From contig CM043959.1 of the NCBI GenBank assembly GCA_014529385.2, positions 11,997,309 through 12,061,308 of the forward strand: DNA of 64,000 nt, given 5' to 3'. The translations under genes were made by a program, and so were the position numbers. How positions within the stretch are numbered: the stretch's first letter is position 1; every line of letters starts with the position of its first letter. This DNA is from Adiantum capillus-veneris (taxonomy: Eukaryota; Streptophyta; Polypodiopsida; Polypodiales; Pteridaceae). The notes below the pieces were generated by a model. It saw nothing but the letters and a program-made list of their open reading frames with translations, searched no databases and was not told where the DNA came from. Positions 13,018-24,235 of this stretch are shown here, piece after piece.

Positions 13018-13520
13018 TTAGCAGCATTTCACAAGTTGAGAAAGATAAATTCTTGCTTTCCAACATGTTATTGTTTCCATACTATGCCTATGCCAAGCTT
13101 GAGTTAGAGAAATGACAACTTGAGATGGAGGTGTCGATGTATAGCGATGACTTATTATTTTTTTGTGTTTTTGCATACATATATTGTAACGCCTTTGAGT
13201 TTCCACCTTTTCTAGCATGACCTGACCATTTGGTGGGCTCATTTGTAGTCACAAGTACCGTTTATACTTATCTTCTTTGACAATGGAAACATCTTTCAAA
13301 CCATTTTTGATCATACATGCTACACCTCCTTGGCCTCTACATTGCTTTTCATTTTTGACCCACATCAAAGAATGCACATCATATTTGTCAAATCCAAGAA
13401 TTCATTGCGCATCATGCTTCCATGTTTCAACAAGAAGTATCACATTGGAGTCATTGGTAAGCTCATCAATGCCAGTTCCCGCATTCCATGGATAGTTGTT
13501 ACAATTCCAAAAGCTTATTC
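13018..13520 (-). pseudogene. LINE ORF2 endonuclease fragment
   Basis: The frame gives an SFWNCNN phrase, then NVILLVETW, where the Glu of VETW fits the first catalytic Glu of apurinic-type endonucleases in LINE ORF2. A GQGGVACMIK phrase follows. At least two in-frame TGA stops interrupt it. The order of these short motifs matches the N-terminal endonuclease of plant LINEs; the assignment rests on these motifs only. Confidence 0.6.
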
Positions 13521-13554
13521 TCAAGCGTGAGTTGGTCTCATAGATCATGTGTCC

Positions 13555-14489
13555 CTATTTGTTGGGTGGACTTGCGTCCTCCTCAAGTGACTTTTCTTCT
13601 TGAGATGACACCTTGACCTTCTTGGTTCTTTCCTCATATGCTTTGCGACGTACATTTCGTTGCATAAGAGTGCAATCCTCATATACATTACAACCCGTTC
13701 CTTTGAGGTAGATCCAACTATTGTCAAAGATGATATTTCTCTTTACCTCAACAGCCATGGTATATACAATAGGTCTTCTCCCGAGCGAGGGACTCCTTGT
13801 TTTCCAACTTGATGTGCACCATAAGCTATGATTCCAAACATGCCAAAGTATGTAGTAAAAAACTCTTCAATAGCAACCACAAGAGATTGGGGTGTTTTTG
13901 TGCTTTCCTCCTTGATTCCACGAATAACGATGTTCTTTGAGCGTTTTTGCCGTTCTTCCAATTCTTGAGTGTCCACATTCTCTAGATTCTTTGCTTGCAC
14001 AAAGGCTTGCATGATAGGAGATGTAGAAACCACATTATCCTTACATATATCAGCCCATGATTTGGATGCATTTCTCATCCCACATACATCATGTCGTAAT
14101 GTATCTATCGTTTTCTCTTTCAATACATGATCACTCTCAACTTTGCTCAAGCGCTCTTTCAATACATTCATGTCCACAAGAGAGTCCTTACATTCTTGAA
14201 CTTCATTCCTCAAGATGCATCAAGCGTGTTGTTTGCATTTCAAGAACCTTCTTGAGGTGCTCATTCTCCACAACAAGAACTATTAAAGTGCCATTATCCA
14301 TTGCAAGTGCGCGTAGCTCTTCACCTTGCTTGTTGTGACGGTTTCTTGTAATGAGATAAAGTAAGCCATGATCATTGCTTCTGTTGTTGTAGACAATGTG
14401 GTTGGATTAGCATCCAAATTCCTTGGAGATTTTGCATCATTCTCCATGGCGAGTGTGGATTTTCCACCCTTGCGAGTTTTGTTCGACAT
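13555..14489 (-). pseudogene. LINE ORF1-like RNA-binding protein, broken
   Basis: Three frames join into one protein: 14489-14283 (starts MSNKTRKGGK), 14213-13743 and 13758-13555. The central part is a heptad-like coiled coil (LKERLSKVESDHVLKEK), followed by ELEERQKRSKNIVIRGIKEE, which resembles the start of the RRM-like domain in L1-type ORF1 proteins. Two frameshifts separate the blocks. ORF2 follows on the same strand about 35 bp downstream, as expected for a LINE. Confidence 0.6.
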
Positions 14490-14528
14490 TGCCTTCAAGT
14501 CGGCAACAAAAACGCAAAGTTTTGACAA

Positions 14529-15385
14529 TGTTAGCAGCAAGCTAACACAGACACCATTTTTCGGAGTTCTCTGTTTTCGGGATAAACCTTGTAATTAATG
14601 AGCCGAGGCTACAAGCTTCCAGATAGTATCAGCCATTCAATTCCCAGCTTTGGTAGAACTCCAGATTATTACTTTTGACCACCCAAAAACCTTGGCTAAG
14701 GTATAAAAGCCAATTTTTGTAAGTTTTTTACAAGTTTTTTGGATAAGAAATACACAGCGTGATCTAGCGGTGCTCACTTCTCTCCTTCTCGCGCTTCCTA
14801 CTCCCTCTTCGGTTGTCACATTGCGAATGCATTTGTTGCATTGCAAACGTAGGTAAGAGCTCTACGCATTGACGTAAGCCATTCAGAGTATTTTGTAGCT
14901 TTTTGGCATCGCCGACCTAATTTCATCATAACTAGGAATTTACACTTTTAAAACAAAAACTAAGCATAGGCGGGGTATTGGGGCATCATTGCTAAGCATT
15001 TAGATGCATTCTGGGTCGAAAACGACTAGGTCAAAAATCTACTACTGTTAATAATCGCAATTTTGGAACTTGACCTAAAGTGGGGTTTGAGGCCATATGC
15101 ATGTGTGCTTACTTGTCCTAGAAGTTTCATTATGTTTGGATGTCATTTGATGCTGTAACAGATGTGATTTTCTTACCGATGAGCGGTTGGCTTTTGGTGA
15201 TTTCAGTCACTTGAGTGTAGCTTGAGTTAGATGCGAGTTGTTAGTTGTTTTCAAAGATATTGACAACCTCTTGTAGCCTCTATGCACTAGTCGAGTCAGC
15301 TTTGTCCCATGGTTTGACAAATTAATTGTGGTTCTCGCTAATACTGCAATAAGATAGGATGGTGAGGTTAGACATGCGTCCCACA
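14529..15385 (+). repeat. 5' LTR of P1
   Basis: Begins TGTTAGCAG and ends GCGTCCCACA. It matches in reverse complement the two LTRs of P2 (30201-31124 and 47141-48059). A TATAAAAG box at 14702-14709 is conserved in all three and probably marks the promoter. A partly decayed copy of the family palindrome (15057 onward, ending TTTTGG instead of the second arm) lies inside. Confidence 0.9.
14702..14709 (+). promoter_or_regulatory. TATA box in P1 LTR
   Basis: TATAAAAG in the context CTAAGGTATAAAAGCC, conserved in the three P-family LTRs. It likely directs transcription of the genomic RNA. Confidence 0.65.
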
Positions 15386-15387
15386 TT

Positions 15388-15405
15388 TGGCACCACTACC
15401 GGGGA
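15388..15405 (+). promoter_or_regulatory. Primer-binding site of P1
   Basis: TGGCACCACTACCGGGGA starts three bases after the LTR. The matching P2 site is TGGCGCCATTGTCGGGGA. Both resemble the complement of the 3' end of plant tRNA-Asp, the primer reported for Athila-like elements; the tRNA assignment is from memory and unverified. Confidence 0.7.
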
Positions 15406-15716
15406 TCGAAGAGACATAAACTAGGAAAAACACGAGCGTCTTGTGTAATTGTCCTTTAACTTCCTCTAGGTTCGCCTAGAGTTCAAAACTCTCTTTTAGA
15501 AACCGCATAGCGTAAGATTGTCGTCTTTTGCTGTGTAGAGGTAGCTTGGAAGTAATCATACTTGCTAAGTACCTTTAGGACTGTAGGATTGTAGATTTAG
15601 ATTAGGATTTGGAGAATGATAGGTAGACAAAACAAGTCTTAAGATCAAGACTCTGAAAAACATAAAAAACATAAAAAACACAAGAAAACACAAAAATTTA
15701 CAAAAAATTGTCAAAA

Positions 15717-15738
15717 GTAAATAATCGTGATTATTTAC
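15717..15738. repeat. Palindrome in P1 leader, copy 1
   Basis: AAATAATCGTGATTATTT with flanking GT and AC, a full 22-bp inverted repeat apart from the centre. The next copy is at 21180-21201. Removing the intervening copia insertion and its 5-bp target duplication gives an original spacing of 283 bp, the same period as in P2 and the copy B fragment. Confidence 0.9.
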
Positions 15739-15843
15739 ATTTGCTTCAAAACTTGGTGATTTTGAAAATTTGAGTATACCACAAGGTTAATCACATCAAT
15801 TAGACCCCACAAATCAATTTTGGTGAAATTTGGACCACAAAAG

Positions 15844-16122
15844 TGTAGACATGTAGTAGTGTTAGTGTGTATACGCGCTTCACCAAAGGCACTTTTCTCC
15901 CACTGGGTTTTTCCTCCTGGACATCCGGTGTGAAAGGACACCTTATCTCTTAGGGTTTCATATAAGCTTTGTAGCTCTGAGTTTGCATACACTATTATTC
16001 TAATACAGAGAGAGAGAGACTACAGAGATCTCGTACGCAAGCTTTGTGTCTTCTCCTTCTCCATCTTCTTCCTACTCTGAGTTGTTGTCTTCCTTGTGTT
16101 TCCTGTTTCATCATCTTCAACA
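15844..16122 (+). repeat. 5' LTR of the copia element
   Basis: Starts TGTAGACATG and ends TTCAACA. Contains a CCCACTGGG-TTTTT stretch and a short GA run. Confidence 0.95.
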
Positions 16123-16124
16123 AT

Positions 16125-16136
16125 TGGTATCAGAGC
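16125..16136 (+). promoter_or_regulatory. Primer-binding site of the copia element (tRNA-iMet)
   Basis: TGGTATCAGAGC two bases after the LTR, the standard complement of initiator tRNA-Met used by plant copia elements. Confidence 0.95.
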
Positions 16137-16531
16137 TTGGTGATTTCCAGAGCCTCTACTTGTGTTTTCGCGTCCGCGCGCGCAATCGCAATTTTCAGGC
16201 AGTTTTTGAAAAATTTGCTCATGGGAGCATCCTCGACGTTCCGAGAGTATTCTAAGCAGGTGACCTGAGGTGACCTGGAGATTTACCCCCCTTTCGAAGC
16301 CGTTCGAACCCTCAGAATTTTGTTCTGAGAAGCGTAGCAGAAGTTACTTTTCGGAGGCATTTAGATCAAGAGGGTGTGCTTTTTGACATATTTTCTTCAG
16401 GTAAACAGTTCTTTTGGGAAGCAGCTTGTCTTAGCTTTGTGCTGAGATTTTGTGTAGAGTTTTGCTTGCATTGGAGAGGAGATTTGTGAATCTCTTGGAG
16501 GTTCTTTTGCTCTCTTGTGTGCATCCACAGT

Positions 16532-19500
16532 ATGGCTCAATCTACGGAGAAAGAGATTTTTGATGCGTTTACATCCGAAGACAAATTGGATGGTACCAAC
16601 TATTCTCTTTGGTCTTTTATGGCCAAAAATGTTTTGGTTGGTAAAGGATTGTGGGATTATGTATCTGGAGATGAAGTTAGTCCAGGTAGCATTGCACCTA
16701 CCACGCCTGGTCGTGGTGCAGCTGTTGGTGCAGGACCCTCACAAGTCACTCCAGAGCAAAAGAGATGGGATACTAAAGATGCACAAGCTATGGCTGTGAT
16801 TGCCTTAACCATAAAGAGGACAATCACACCACATATCAAATCTTGCAGAACTTCTGAGGATGCTTGGAACACTCTGCAAGCTATGTTTGGAGGAAGAAAC
16901 GCTGCCCAATAGATTTTTTGAAGAAACAACTTGACAAAATACAGATGGACGAAGGTGATGATATTGTCGAGCATCTTAAAGAGCAATTGCTTAGCATTGA
17001 TGAAGTGATTCCAGAGAAGGACTTGGTTTCCAAAACACTCAATTCACTACCACCATCTTATTTGACTTTTCAGACTTCTTTGACTCTGTCTTTGCAAGCT
17101 AATCCTGAGCCTCTTCATTTTGAAGAGTTAGTGGCTTTGCTATTGCAGGAGGATCAATCACGTAAGAACAAGTCTTTACAGGTGGATGGTATGGATCATG
17201 CTCTTGTTGTACAGAACAAAAACAAGGGTAAAGAGAGTGCTCATTACTCCAAGTCTAGTGCAGGACAGTCTTCAGAGAAGTCTAAAGGTGATTCCGACAA
17301 GTCCAAGAAGAAAGGTAAATGTCACTACTGCAAGAAACCTGGTCACTACATTAGTGAGTGTAAAAAGCGAATTGCTAAAGAAAAGAAGAAAGAGTCAAGT
17401 TTGGTTGTTTCAGCTTCTGGTCATTCTTCTACAACTAAAGAAGAGTCTGAAAACTTTGTGCAGGATTCTTATGCTTTCGTAGTATGTTCATATTTTTCTA
17501 CTTACAGTGTTGACAAGACACAAATGATTTGGTACTTTGATAGTGGTGCATCCAGGCATATTACTTCAAGGAAGGATTTGTTTTGTTCATTGGATGCAGC
17601 TCCAGCAGGAAAGAAGGTGACATGTGCAAATAATTCTTCTTATCCAATAAAAGGCGTTGGTAAGATTTTGATTACCATTTCAGATGGTTCAGATTTATGC
17701 TTGCCAGATGTCTTATATGTTCCAGGGATCAAGAAGAATTTGTTGTCTGTATCCTCTCTTGCAAAAAATGGTCTTCGGGTCATTTTAGAGGATGACAGAT
17801 GTGTTGTATGAGATCGAGAGAATGGTTATTCTCTTATCACTACAGGTACGCTGGAAAATGGACTATTTGTGCTAGATCGTTATGAAAAGCAGATTCAGGT
17901 ATGTATTGCAGAAACAAAGACTCAGGCCATGCAGGATGCTGAGTTGTGGCATGCTAGATTTGGGCATGTTAGTTATGGCAGTTTGATGACTTTACAACGT
18001 CATAATATGGTGCATGATTTGTCTTTATTGGAGATGCCACCAAGACATGTATGTGAAGGTTGCGTTCTTGGAAAGATGCACAGATTTGCATTTTTGCAGG
18101 ATGGTTCAATTAGAGGGACACGAAAGTTGCAGCTTGTACACAGTGATGTATGTGGTCCTATGAGGACACCATCTATAGGAAACAAACTTTATTTTGTGAC
18201 CTTCATTGATGACTTTTCCAGGTTTTTTTGGGTGTATCCACTCAAAGCAAAGTCAGATGTGTTTGCAGTTTTTCAACATTATGTCGCCATGGTTGAAAAT
18301 GAAACAGGTTGCAAAGTACAAACTCTTCGTACCGATCGAGGAGGTGAATACATGTCAGGTGCATTTAAGGATTTTTTGGGAAAGAAAGGCATTAAACACC
18401 AATGCACTATGCCATACACACCACAACAGAATGGTGTTGCAGAAAGGAAGAATAGGTCTTTAATGGAGACGGCTAGATGTATGCTCAAGGCTAAGAGTTT
18501 GCCTCATAAGCTATGGATGGAGGCAGTTGCTTGTGCAGCACATGTTTTGAACAGGTGTCCTACTCGTGCCTTGAAGACCATTACTCCATATGAAGCTTGG
18601 TATGACAAAAAGCCTTCAGTCAGTTATCTTCGTGTTTTTGGTTGTCTTGCTTATGCTCACATCCCTCAGCAGTTACGTGGGAAGCTTGATGATAAGGCAA
18701 TCAAATGTATATTTGTGGGGTACAGTAGTGGAAGTAAAGGTTATAGACTTTACAATCCTGCTACAAACAAGATTTTTGAAAGTCGTGATGTAATTTTTGC
18801 AGAAACTACTGCTCAACCTATGGTTTCTTTTGATGTACCTCATATGCAGACACATGATGTATTTGAAGGTTTGCTTCCTTCTTTTGTGGAGAATCAAGAA
18901 TCACAACAGGTTGATAATCTTGATCAATCTTTTGATCAGCATGTGACACCTCATGATGTAGAGGAAATTGTGCGCGAAGAGCAAGAAGTTCTCAGGGAAG
19001 AAAGAACCTTGCCTAAATGGGTTCAGAAAACTTTGCAGGATAGCAAGTTGGATGCACCGTTGCCACGAAAACCACGTGTTGGTACTACTTTTGGTAGAGA
19101 GCAAGTAGATTTGGCTTGCTTTAGCACTCTTTGTGATGCAGATGAGCTTGATTCATTTGAACAAGCTTTAGAGTGTGTTCAGTGGAAAGATGCTATGCAG
19201 CAAGAAATTGATTCTATTCATAAGAATCATACATGGGATCTAGTGGACTTGCCTACAGGTAAAAAACCTATTGGTACAAAGTGGGTTTTTAAGGTAAAAA
19301 GGAAACAAGATGGTACTGTTGACAGGTACAAAGCAAGGCTTGTGGCAAAAGGCTATGCGCAACAAAAAGGCATAGATTATGATGAAACCTTTGCTCCTAC
19401 TTCTCATGCGTCCACAGTTAGATCACTAGTTGCAATTGTTGCTCATCATGGTTGGAAAGTGCATCAGTTGGATATCAAAACTGCTTTTTTGAATGGTGAT

Positions 19501-20694
19501 TTGCAGGAAGAAGTTTATGTAAGTCAACCAAGTGGTTTTATTGTAAAAGGTCAAGAGCAAAAGGTATGTAGATTGCGTAAAGCTTTGTATAGTCTCAAAC
19601 AGGCTCCAAGAGCATGGTATGAGAAGATACATTCTTATTTGATTGGCTTGGGATTTCAGAATAGTCCAACAGAAAGTACTTTGTATGTCAAAAAGAGAGA
19701 TGGAGTTCTCATTATGCTAACACTTTATGTGGATGATATGCTTCTTACATGCAATAATGCAAATGAAATTGAAGCGTTTAAAGATGCTTTGAGAAAAACC
19801 TTTGCGATGTCTGATCTTGGTTTGCTACATTATTACTTGGGTATTCAGTTTGTGCAATCAGAGGATGGAATATAAATGTTGCAGGCAAAATATTTGCATA
19901 AAATTTTGGACAAGTTTGGTATGCAAAATTGTAAGCCAATCTCTACACCCGTAGAAACTGGATCAAAGTTGAGCATGCACGATGCTGGAGAACCTTTTGA
20001 TGTACATACTTATGCAGCAGCGGTTGGTTGCTTGATATATTTGGCAGGCAACACTCGTCCAGACATTCAATTTGGGGTTTCACAAGCAAGCAGATTTATG
20101 CACAGCCCAGGTATGCATCATTGGCAGGCTGTGAAGCGCATACTTCGTTACCTTTCAAGTACCCCTAATCTTGCCATGTTCTTTCCAAGGGGGGATATGT
20201 ATGGAAAGCACAGTTCTATGCAGCTTCTTGGTTACAGCGATTCAGATTGGGCTGGTGATTTTGACACACGACATTCCACAAGTGGAAATTGTTTTTTCTT
20301 GGGAAATGCATGTATATCTTGGCTAAGCAAGAAGCAACCCACAGTGGCTACATCAACTTGTGAAGCTGAGTACAGGGCAGCTTTCACAGCAACAGTTGAT
20401 TGTGTATGGATACGCAGGTTATTGGCAGATTTTTGTGAGTGTCAACAGGCACCCACTACCATTTTCACTGACAGCCAGAGTGCTATGGCAGTTGCAAGGA
20501 ATCCAGTATTTCATGCAAGAACAAAGCAAATAGAGGTTCACTACCACTATGTCAGGGAAAGGCTACATGCAGGGGAGATCACACTAACTTACTGTCCTAC
20601 ACAGGATAACATTGCAGATCTATTTACGAAGGCGTTATCACGAGAAAAGTTTGAAGCTTTCCGAAAAGCTTTGGGCTTACTCTCATACACATGA
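16532..20694 (+). pseudogene. Copia gag-pol polyprotein with one frameshift and two stops
   Basis: Encodes the capsid, protease, integrase and polymerase needed for copia transposition. The start is taken at MAQSTEKE (16532), the usual gag beginning; an upstream ATG at 16517 is in frame. A one-base frame change occurs at about 16,890-16,920, after which one frame runs to the end, broken by TGA at 17809-17811 and TAA at 19873-19875. Visible motifs: CCHC zinc knuckle (17320-17361), protease DSGA (17539-17550), integrase HHCC finger (about 17,949-18,063) and catalytic core with TDRGGEY and NGVAERKNR, reverse transcriptase YVDD (19726-19737), and RNase H with SDSDWAG and TSTCEAEYRA. Everything needed is present apart from the three lesions, so the copy died recently but is probably inactive. 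Confidence 0.95.
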
Positions 20695-20730
20695 TGATCT
20701 TCTACCTTGTACGGATTCACACTATCACTA

Positions 20731-20741
20731 CATGGGGGATT
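20731..20741 (+). promoter_or_regulatory. Polypurine tract of the copia element
   Basis: CATGGGGGATT directly before the TG of the 3' LTR; short but in the expected position. Confidence 0.8.
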
Positions 20742-21018
20742 TGTAGACATGTAGTAGTGTTAGTGTGTATACGCGCTTCACCAAGGGCACTTTTCTCCCA
20801 CTGGGTTTTTTCCCTTGGACATCCGGTGTGAAAGGACACCTTATCTCTTAGGGTTTCATATATGCTTTGTAGCTCTGAGTTTGTATACACTATTATTCTA
20901 ATACAGAGAGAGAGACTACAGAGATCTCGTACGCAAGCTCTGTGTCTTCTCCTTCTCCATCTTCTTCCTACTCTGAGTTGTTGTCTTCCTTCTGTTTCAT
21001 GTTTCATCATCTTCAACA
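20742..21018 (+). repeat. 3' LTR of the copia element
   Basis: Near-identical to 15844-16122; starts TGTAGACATG, ends TTCAACA, and is followed by the target duplication AAAAG. Confidence 0.95.
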
Positions 21019-21179
21019 AAAAGTGAAATCTAAGCCAAATTCTCGAAATCAGAGTCTGCGGACACAGAACAGTGGGTAAACTTGATCAAATTTTGTCCAA
21101 ACTTGTTGAAACTTGCCCAAGGGATTTAACCAGCTGTATACTTGCTAAACCAATCCAAAAAATGAAAAAAGTGACAAAA

Positions 21180-21201
21180 GTGAATAATCGCGATTATTTA
21201 C
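21180..21201. repeat. Palindrome in P1 leader, copy 2
   Basis: AATAATCGCGATTATT with flanking arms, a perfect palindrome in its central 16 bases. It lies downstream of the copia insertion and pairs with the copy at 15717. Confidence 0.9.
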
Positions 21202-21759
21202 TTCTGCTATCCAGAGACTTCAAATTTGACTTTTGGGCTTATACAGTGTTAGACCATCATAATATAAGGCCATAGGGAAATTTTGGGTTCAATCGGATCA
21301 GAATTGGTACAGATACACTCAGTTTATAGATTGCAGATTAAACCTTTGATTTTGCTAAGCTAAATCTGAAAGTCAAAATTTTGACTTCCATAGCACGAAT
21401 TGAAACGAAATACAGAGACCAATCACTGGAGTTCTCAAGAGCTCTACTGTCCTTATAGAAAAATAGCTAATTTGACAAATTTTGTATAGGAATCAGGTTG
21501 CACACGAGGAATTAGTGGCTTGACAAAAAGTTGCAATTAAATCAAGTGGAAATTGACTACAAGTCAATCTAAGGTGAGTACTCTATCCAGGGCTTCATAA
21601 GTCTATATGAACCTTAGATCCGGTCGTGTAATAGCAAATCAAGGCCTATTTGGAGAAAACACCAATAGAGTATCCACTGAAGAAAGCATAAATCAAGGCA
21701 ATTCCTTGCACACAATTCCTGAAGAAGTCTCAGACACTTTTTCAGATTCAACATCCGAA
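21202..21759. other. P1 untranslated leader
   Basis: No gene. The sequence matches the P2 leader between 45,550 and 45,000 in reverse complement and leads to the gag start. Confidence 0.7.
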
Positions 21760-24235
21760 ATGTCTTCTTACTCGACTCACTAGCAAACCGGAACAACAAT
21801 GTGCTACAAGCATATACTCTCTTTCTACAAGACTAATCGTCATGGAGCCCAGGTTTACTTGGATCCTAACAAAGAATATGCTGTTCGCATTGATGATCAT
21901 GGTATTGAGTTCGAAGAAGAAGTTAGGGCCAACAAACAAGAAAAAATGTGCATGGATTGAAACGGAACCCAATATGTACAGGTTGAAAATCCTGATGTGA
22001 TAGACAGATGGGGATTAGAAGTAAACACTATAATCCCGGATATGTCAGGAAAAGAAGGACCACCAACTTTGGAATTTGAGGGATATGATCAAGTAGACTT
22101 GAAGCCTTTGAAATGGCTTAGTACGGATAATCCTAGGATCGGAGTCTATTGTTGGGAAGATAGAAACATAAAAGATCTTTTGTGGACTTCTCATGCTAGA
22201 TCAGGAAAATTAACGGCCATGAAGATCATCTATATCTTCAAAATCAAAGATAAGGGATCTGCGGATCTACCAACTTACTTGTTTAGGGATTGTTATAACA
22301 ATAACTTTGTTATGATGACTCCTCAGGAAGTAGAACAAACCAAATACCAGGGGTATTCCATACGGGATTGGATATTGGGTCAAGGACCAGAAACCACTCC
22401 AAGAGACAAACATCGTGAGAGATCATCTCAGAGTAATGTGAAGAAACCAAAAACCACCTCATCAGGTAGAAAAACGGGTGACACTAAGGCCAGCCCAGGG
22501 CTACATGAGTCACTATTTCCGACAGACTGGTTTGAAGGACTCGAAACAGGACCAACTCCCAAAAGACCTGGAGTTGAACCAAATAGACGTGTCAGACCAG
22601 CTAATTTCCAAAAATGGGTCAGAAAATACAGTGGATCAAGGGACCCATATGACCACTTAGCAAGCTTCAAGTAAATGCTAAGAGCAGAGCGTATATTCGA
22701 TTTCCATACTCAATTCGAAGGGTTTGGAATGACATTAGAAGAAAAAGCTTTGACATGGTTCCAAAACATTCCACCAAGGTCAATCATGGATTTGAATACA
22801 TTAGCTCAAGGATTTGTAGCCGCTTGTTCTAAAACAGGGATTAAACATAATACAGTAGCTCAAATCTACAACTTTAAACAGAAACATGGTGAATCTGTTA
22901 GGGATTGTGCAACTCGAATGAAACAATACATTGCCAGATGCCCAGAGATGGAGATACCTGCAGAGGAGAAACTTGTTTCATTGTTTCTGGAGGGATTGCT
23001 AAACAAAGAACTTCATGCTATACTCTATAGTAAAAAGCATACAACCCTAGAGGCGTGTGTGTCTGATGCTATCGACCTAGGAGACAATTGTGAGATCTTT
23101 AATGAAGAGGATGTCCCTAAGGATGACCAAAGCAAGAAGACTGCATCTACAAAACCAGCACAAGTGGGAACGACTACTGCGGCACCACTCTCAACCATAG
23201 AAGATATGCTAAAAAGGATGAATGACATGATGAACAATATGCAAAAAGCACCTATGAGAGGACCAGGACAGGGGATATCCCCACAAGAACAACCAATTAG
23301 GCCACAAAAATGGTGTGCAATCGAGGGTAGATGGACCAACCGCGAGACCCACGAGTGCTACTTCAAACCAAAGTATGATGGGAATGTTCAGTACGTGCCC
23401 AAGAGGCCACAAGGACAACCCATGTACAGATATCAGCCTAATATGGCTCAAGTTCAAAGACCGCCAATGGGTATGGAGAGACCTCAACCTGTGTTGGGAC
23501 AACAACCTCTTTATCCAGGACATAATGTGGTGCCTGTAAAGTACATGCACTCAGAAGCAGTCATAGATGAACAAGCATTAGTGCCTGTTACACCCTATGC
23601 AGAGCCTAGTCCATCTACAGTAATAGTAGAGGGAGATTGGTATAGTCCACACCCACCACCAATGGAGGAAACCATGACTTATGCTCCATCAGAGCTCGCA
23701 CCAATGTATTATGTAGCTAATCAAGGTGTTAGACCTCCTATGGGAAGACCCATGATGAAGCCCAGAACAAGAAATTGTCATATCTGCGGTGTGCTGATGA
23801 CCATTGGAAGAACGAATGTCCAGAACCTGACAAAAACCTCAAAACCGATTGAAGCCTATTGTATACAATGTTGCAAAAAGGGAGGACACTTTCCGAAAGA
23901 TTGTCCTAAGAATCCTTTGAACAAGGGAAAAATTGTAGTCAACGTAGTCCAAGTGATGCCTAGTAGCTCATCAGAGAGCAAACCGATTGTTCCAATCAAG
24001 GTAATCACTAGAGCCTAGGCAAAGAAAAAGAAATACAATTCCTCTGATGATTCGGAGAACACGAAAGTTTCTTCTCAAAGAATCAAAAGGAGCAGAAGCA
24101 AAAGATATGAGATGAGAAAACAAAAACAACGGATTGAAAACGAAGAGAAAGCAAAATTTTTAGCCCAAGGCAAATCGAAAGAAATTTGCACCGAATTCAA
24201 GGAAACAATCGTGAAATCTGGAGGATCCATTCTGG
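21760..24235 (+). pseudogene. P1 gag (Ty3/gypsy type), broken
   Basis: Forms the capsid and nucleocapsid. The start is ATG 21760 (MSSYSTH), matching MFFYSTH of P2 at 44992. A stop follows after seven codons, and there are nonsense codons at 22672-22674 and 24016-24018; at both of these P2 has CAA or CAG, so single C-to-T changes explain them. A Retrotrans_gag-like core lies at about 22,690-23,090 (FDFHTQFEGFGM to VSDAIDLGD). A Pro/Met/Gln-rich linker follows, then two zinc knuckles. The first knuckle (23,775-23,850) is destroyed by a 2-base insertion and later brought back into frame by a 1-base insertion; the second (CIQCCKKGGHFPKDC) is intact. Confidence 0.9.

Larger units (their letters stand above)
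12960..14528 (-). mobile_element. LINE-type retrotransposon remnant
   Basis: The minus strand carries, in order, an ORF1-like protein (14489-13555) and the start of an ORF2 endonuclease (about 13520-13018). The 5' side is cut by insertion of the P1 LTR at 14529, and the 3' side ends before the CACTA-like element. No reverse transcriptase remains. Confidence 0.65.
15844..21018 (+). mobile_element. Complete Ty1/copia retrotransposon nested in P1
   Basis: Two LTRs (15844-16122 and 20742-21018), a tRNA-iMet primer site, one gag-pol reading frame, a polypurine tract and a 5-bp target duplication AAAAG (15839-15843 and 21019-21023). The LTRs differ at about 9 positions plus small indels over 277 bp. 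They are therefore more alike than the two LTRs of P2, consistent with a later insertion. Domain order (gag, protease, integrase, reverse transcriptase, RNase H) is that of copia. Confidence 0.97.

Noticed and set aside
16044..16268. Small ORFs across the copia LTR and primer site
   Set aside because: They overlap the LTR and primer-binding site and are not coding.
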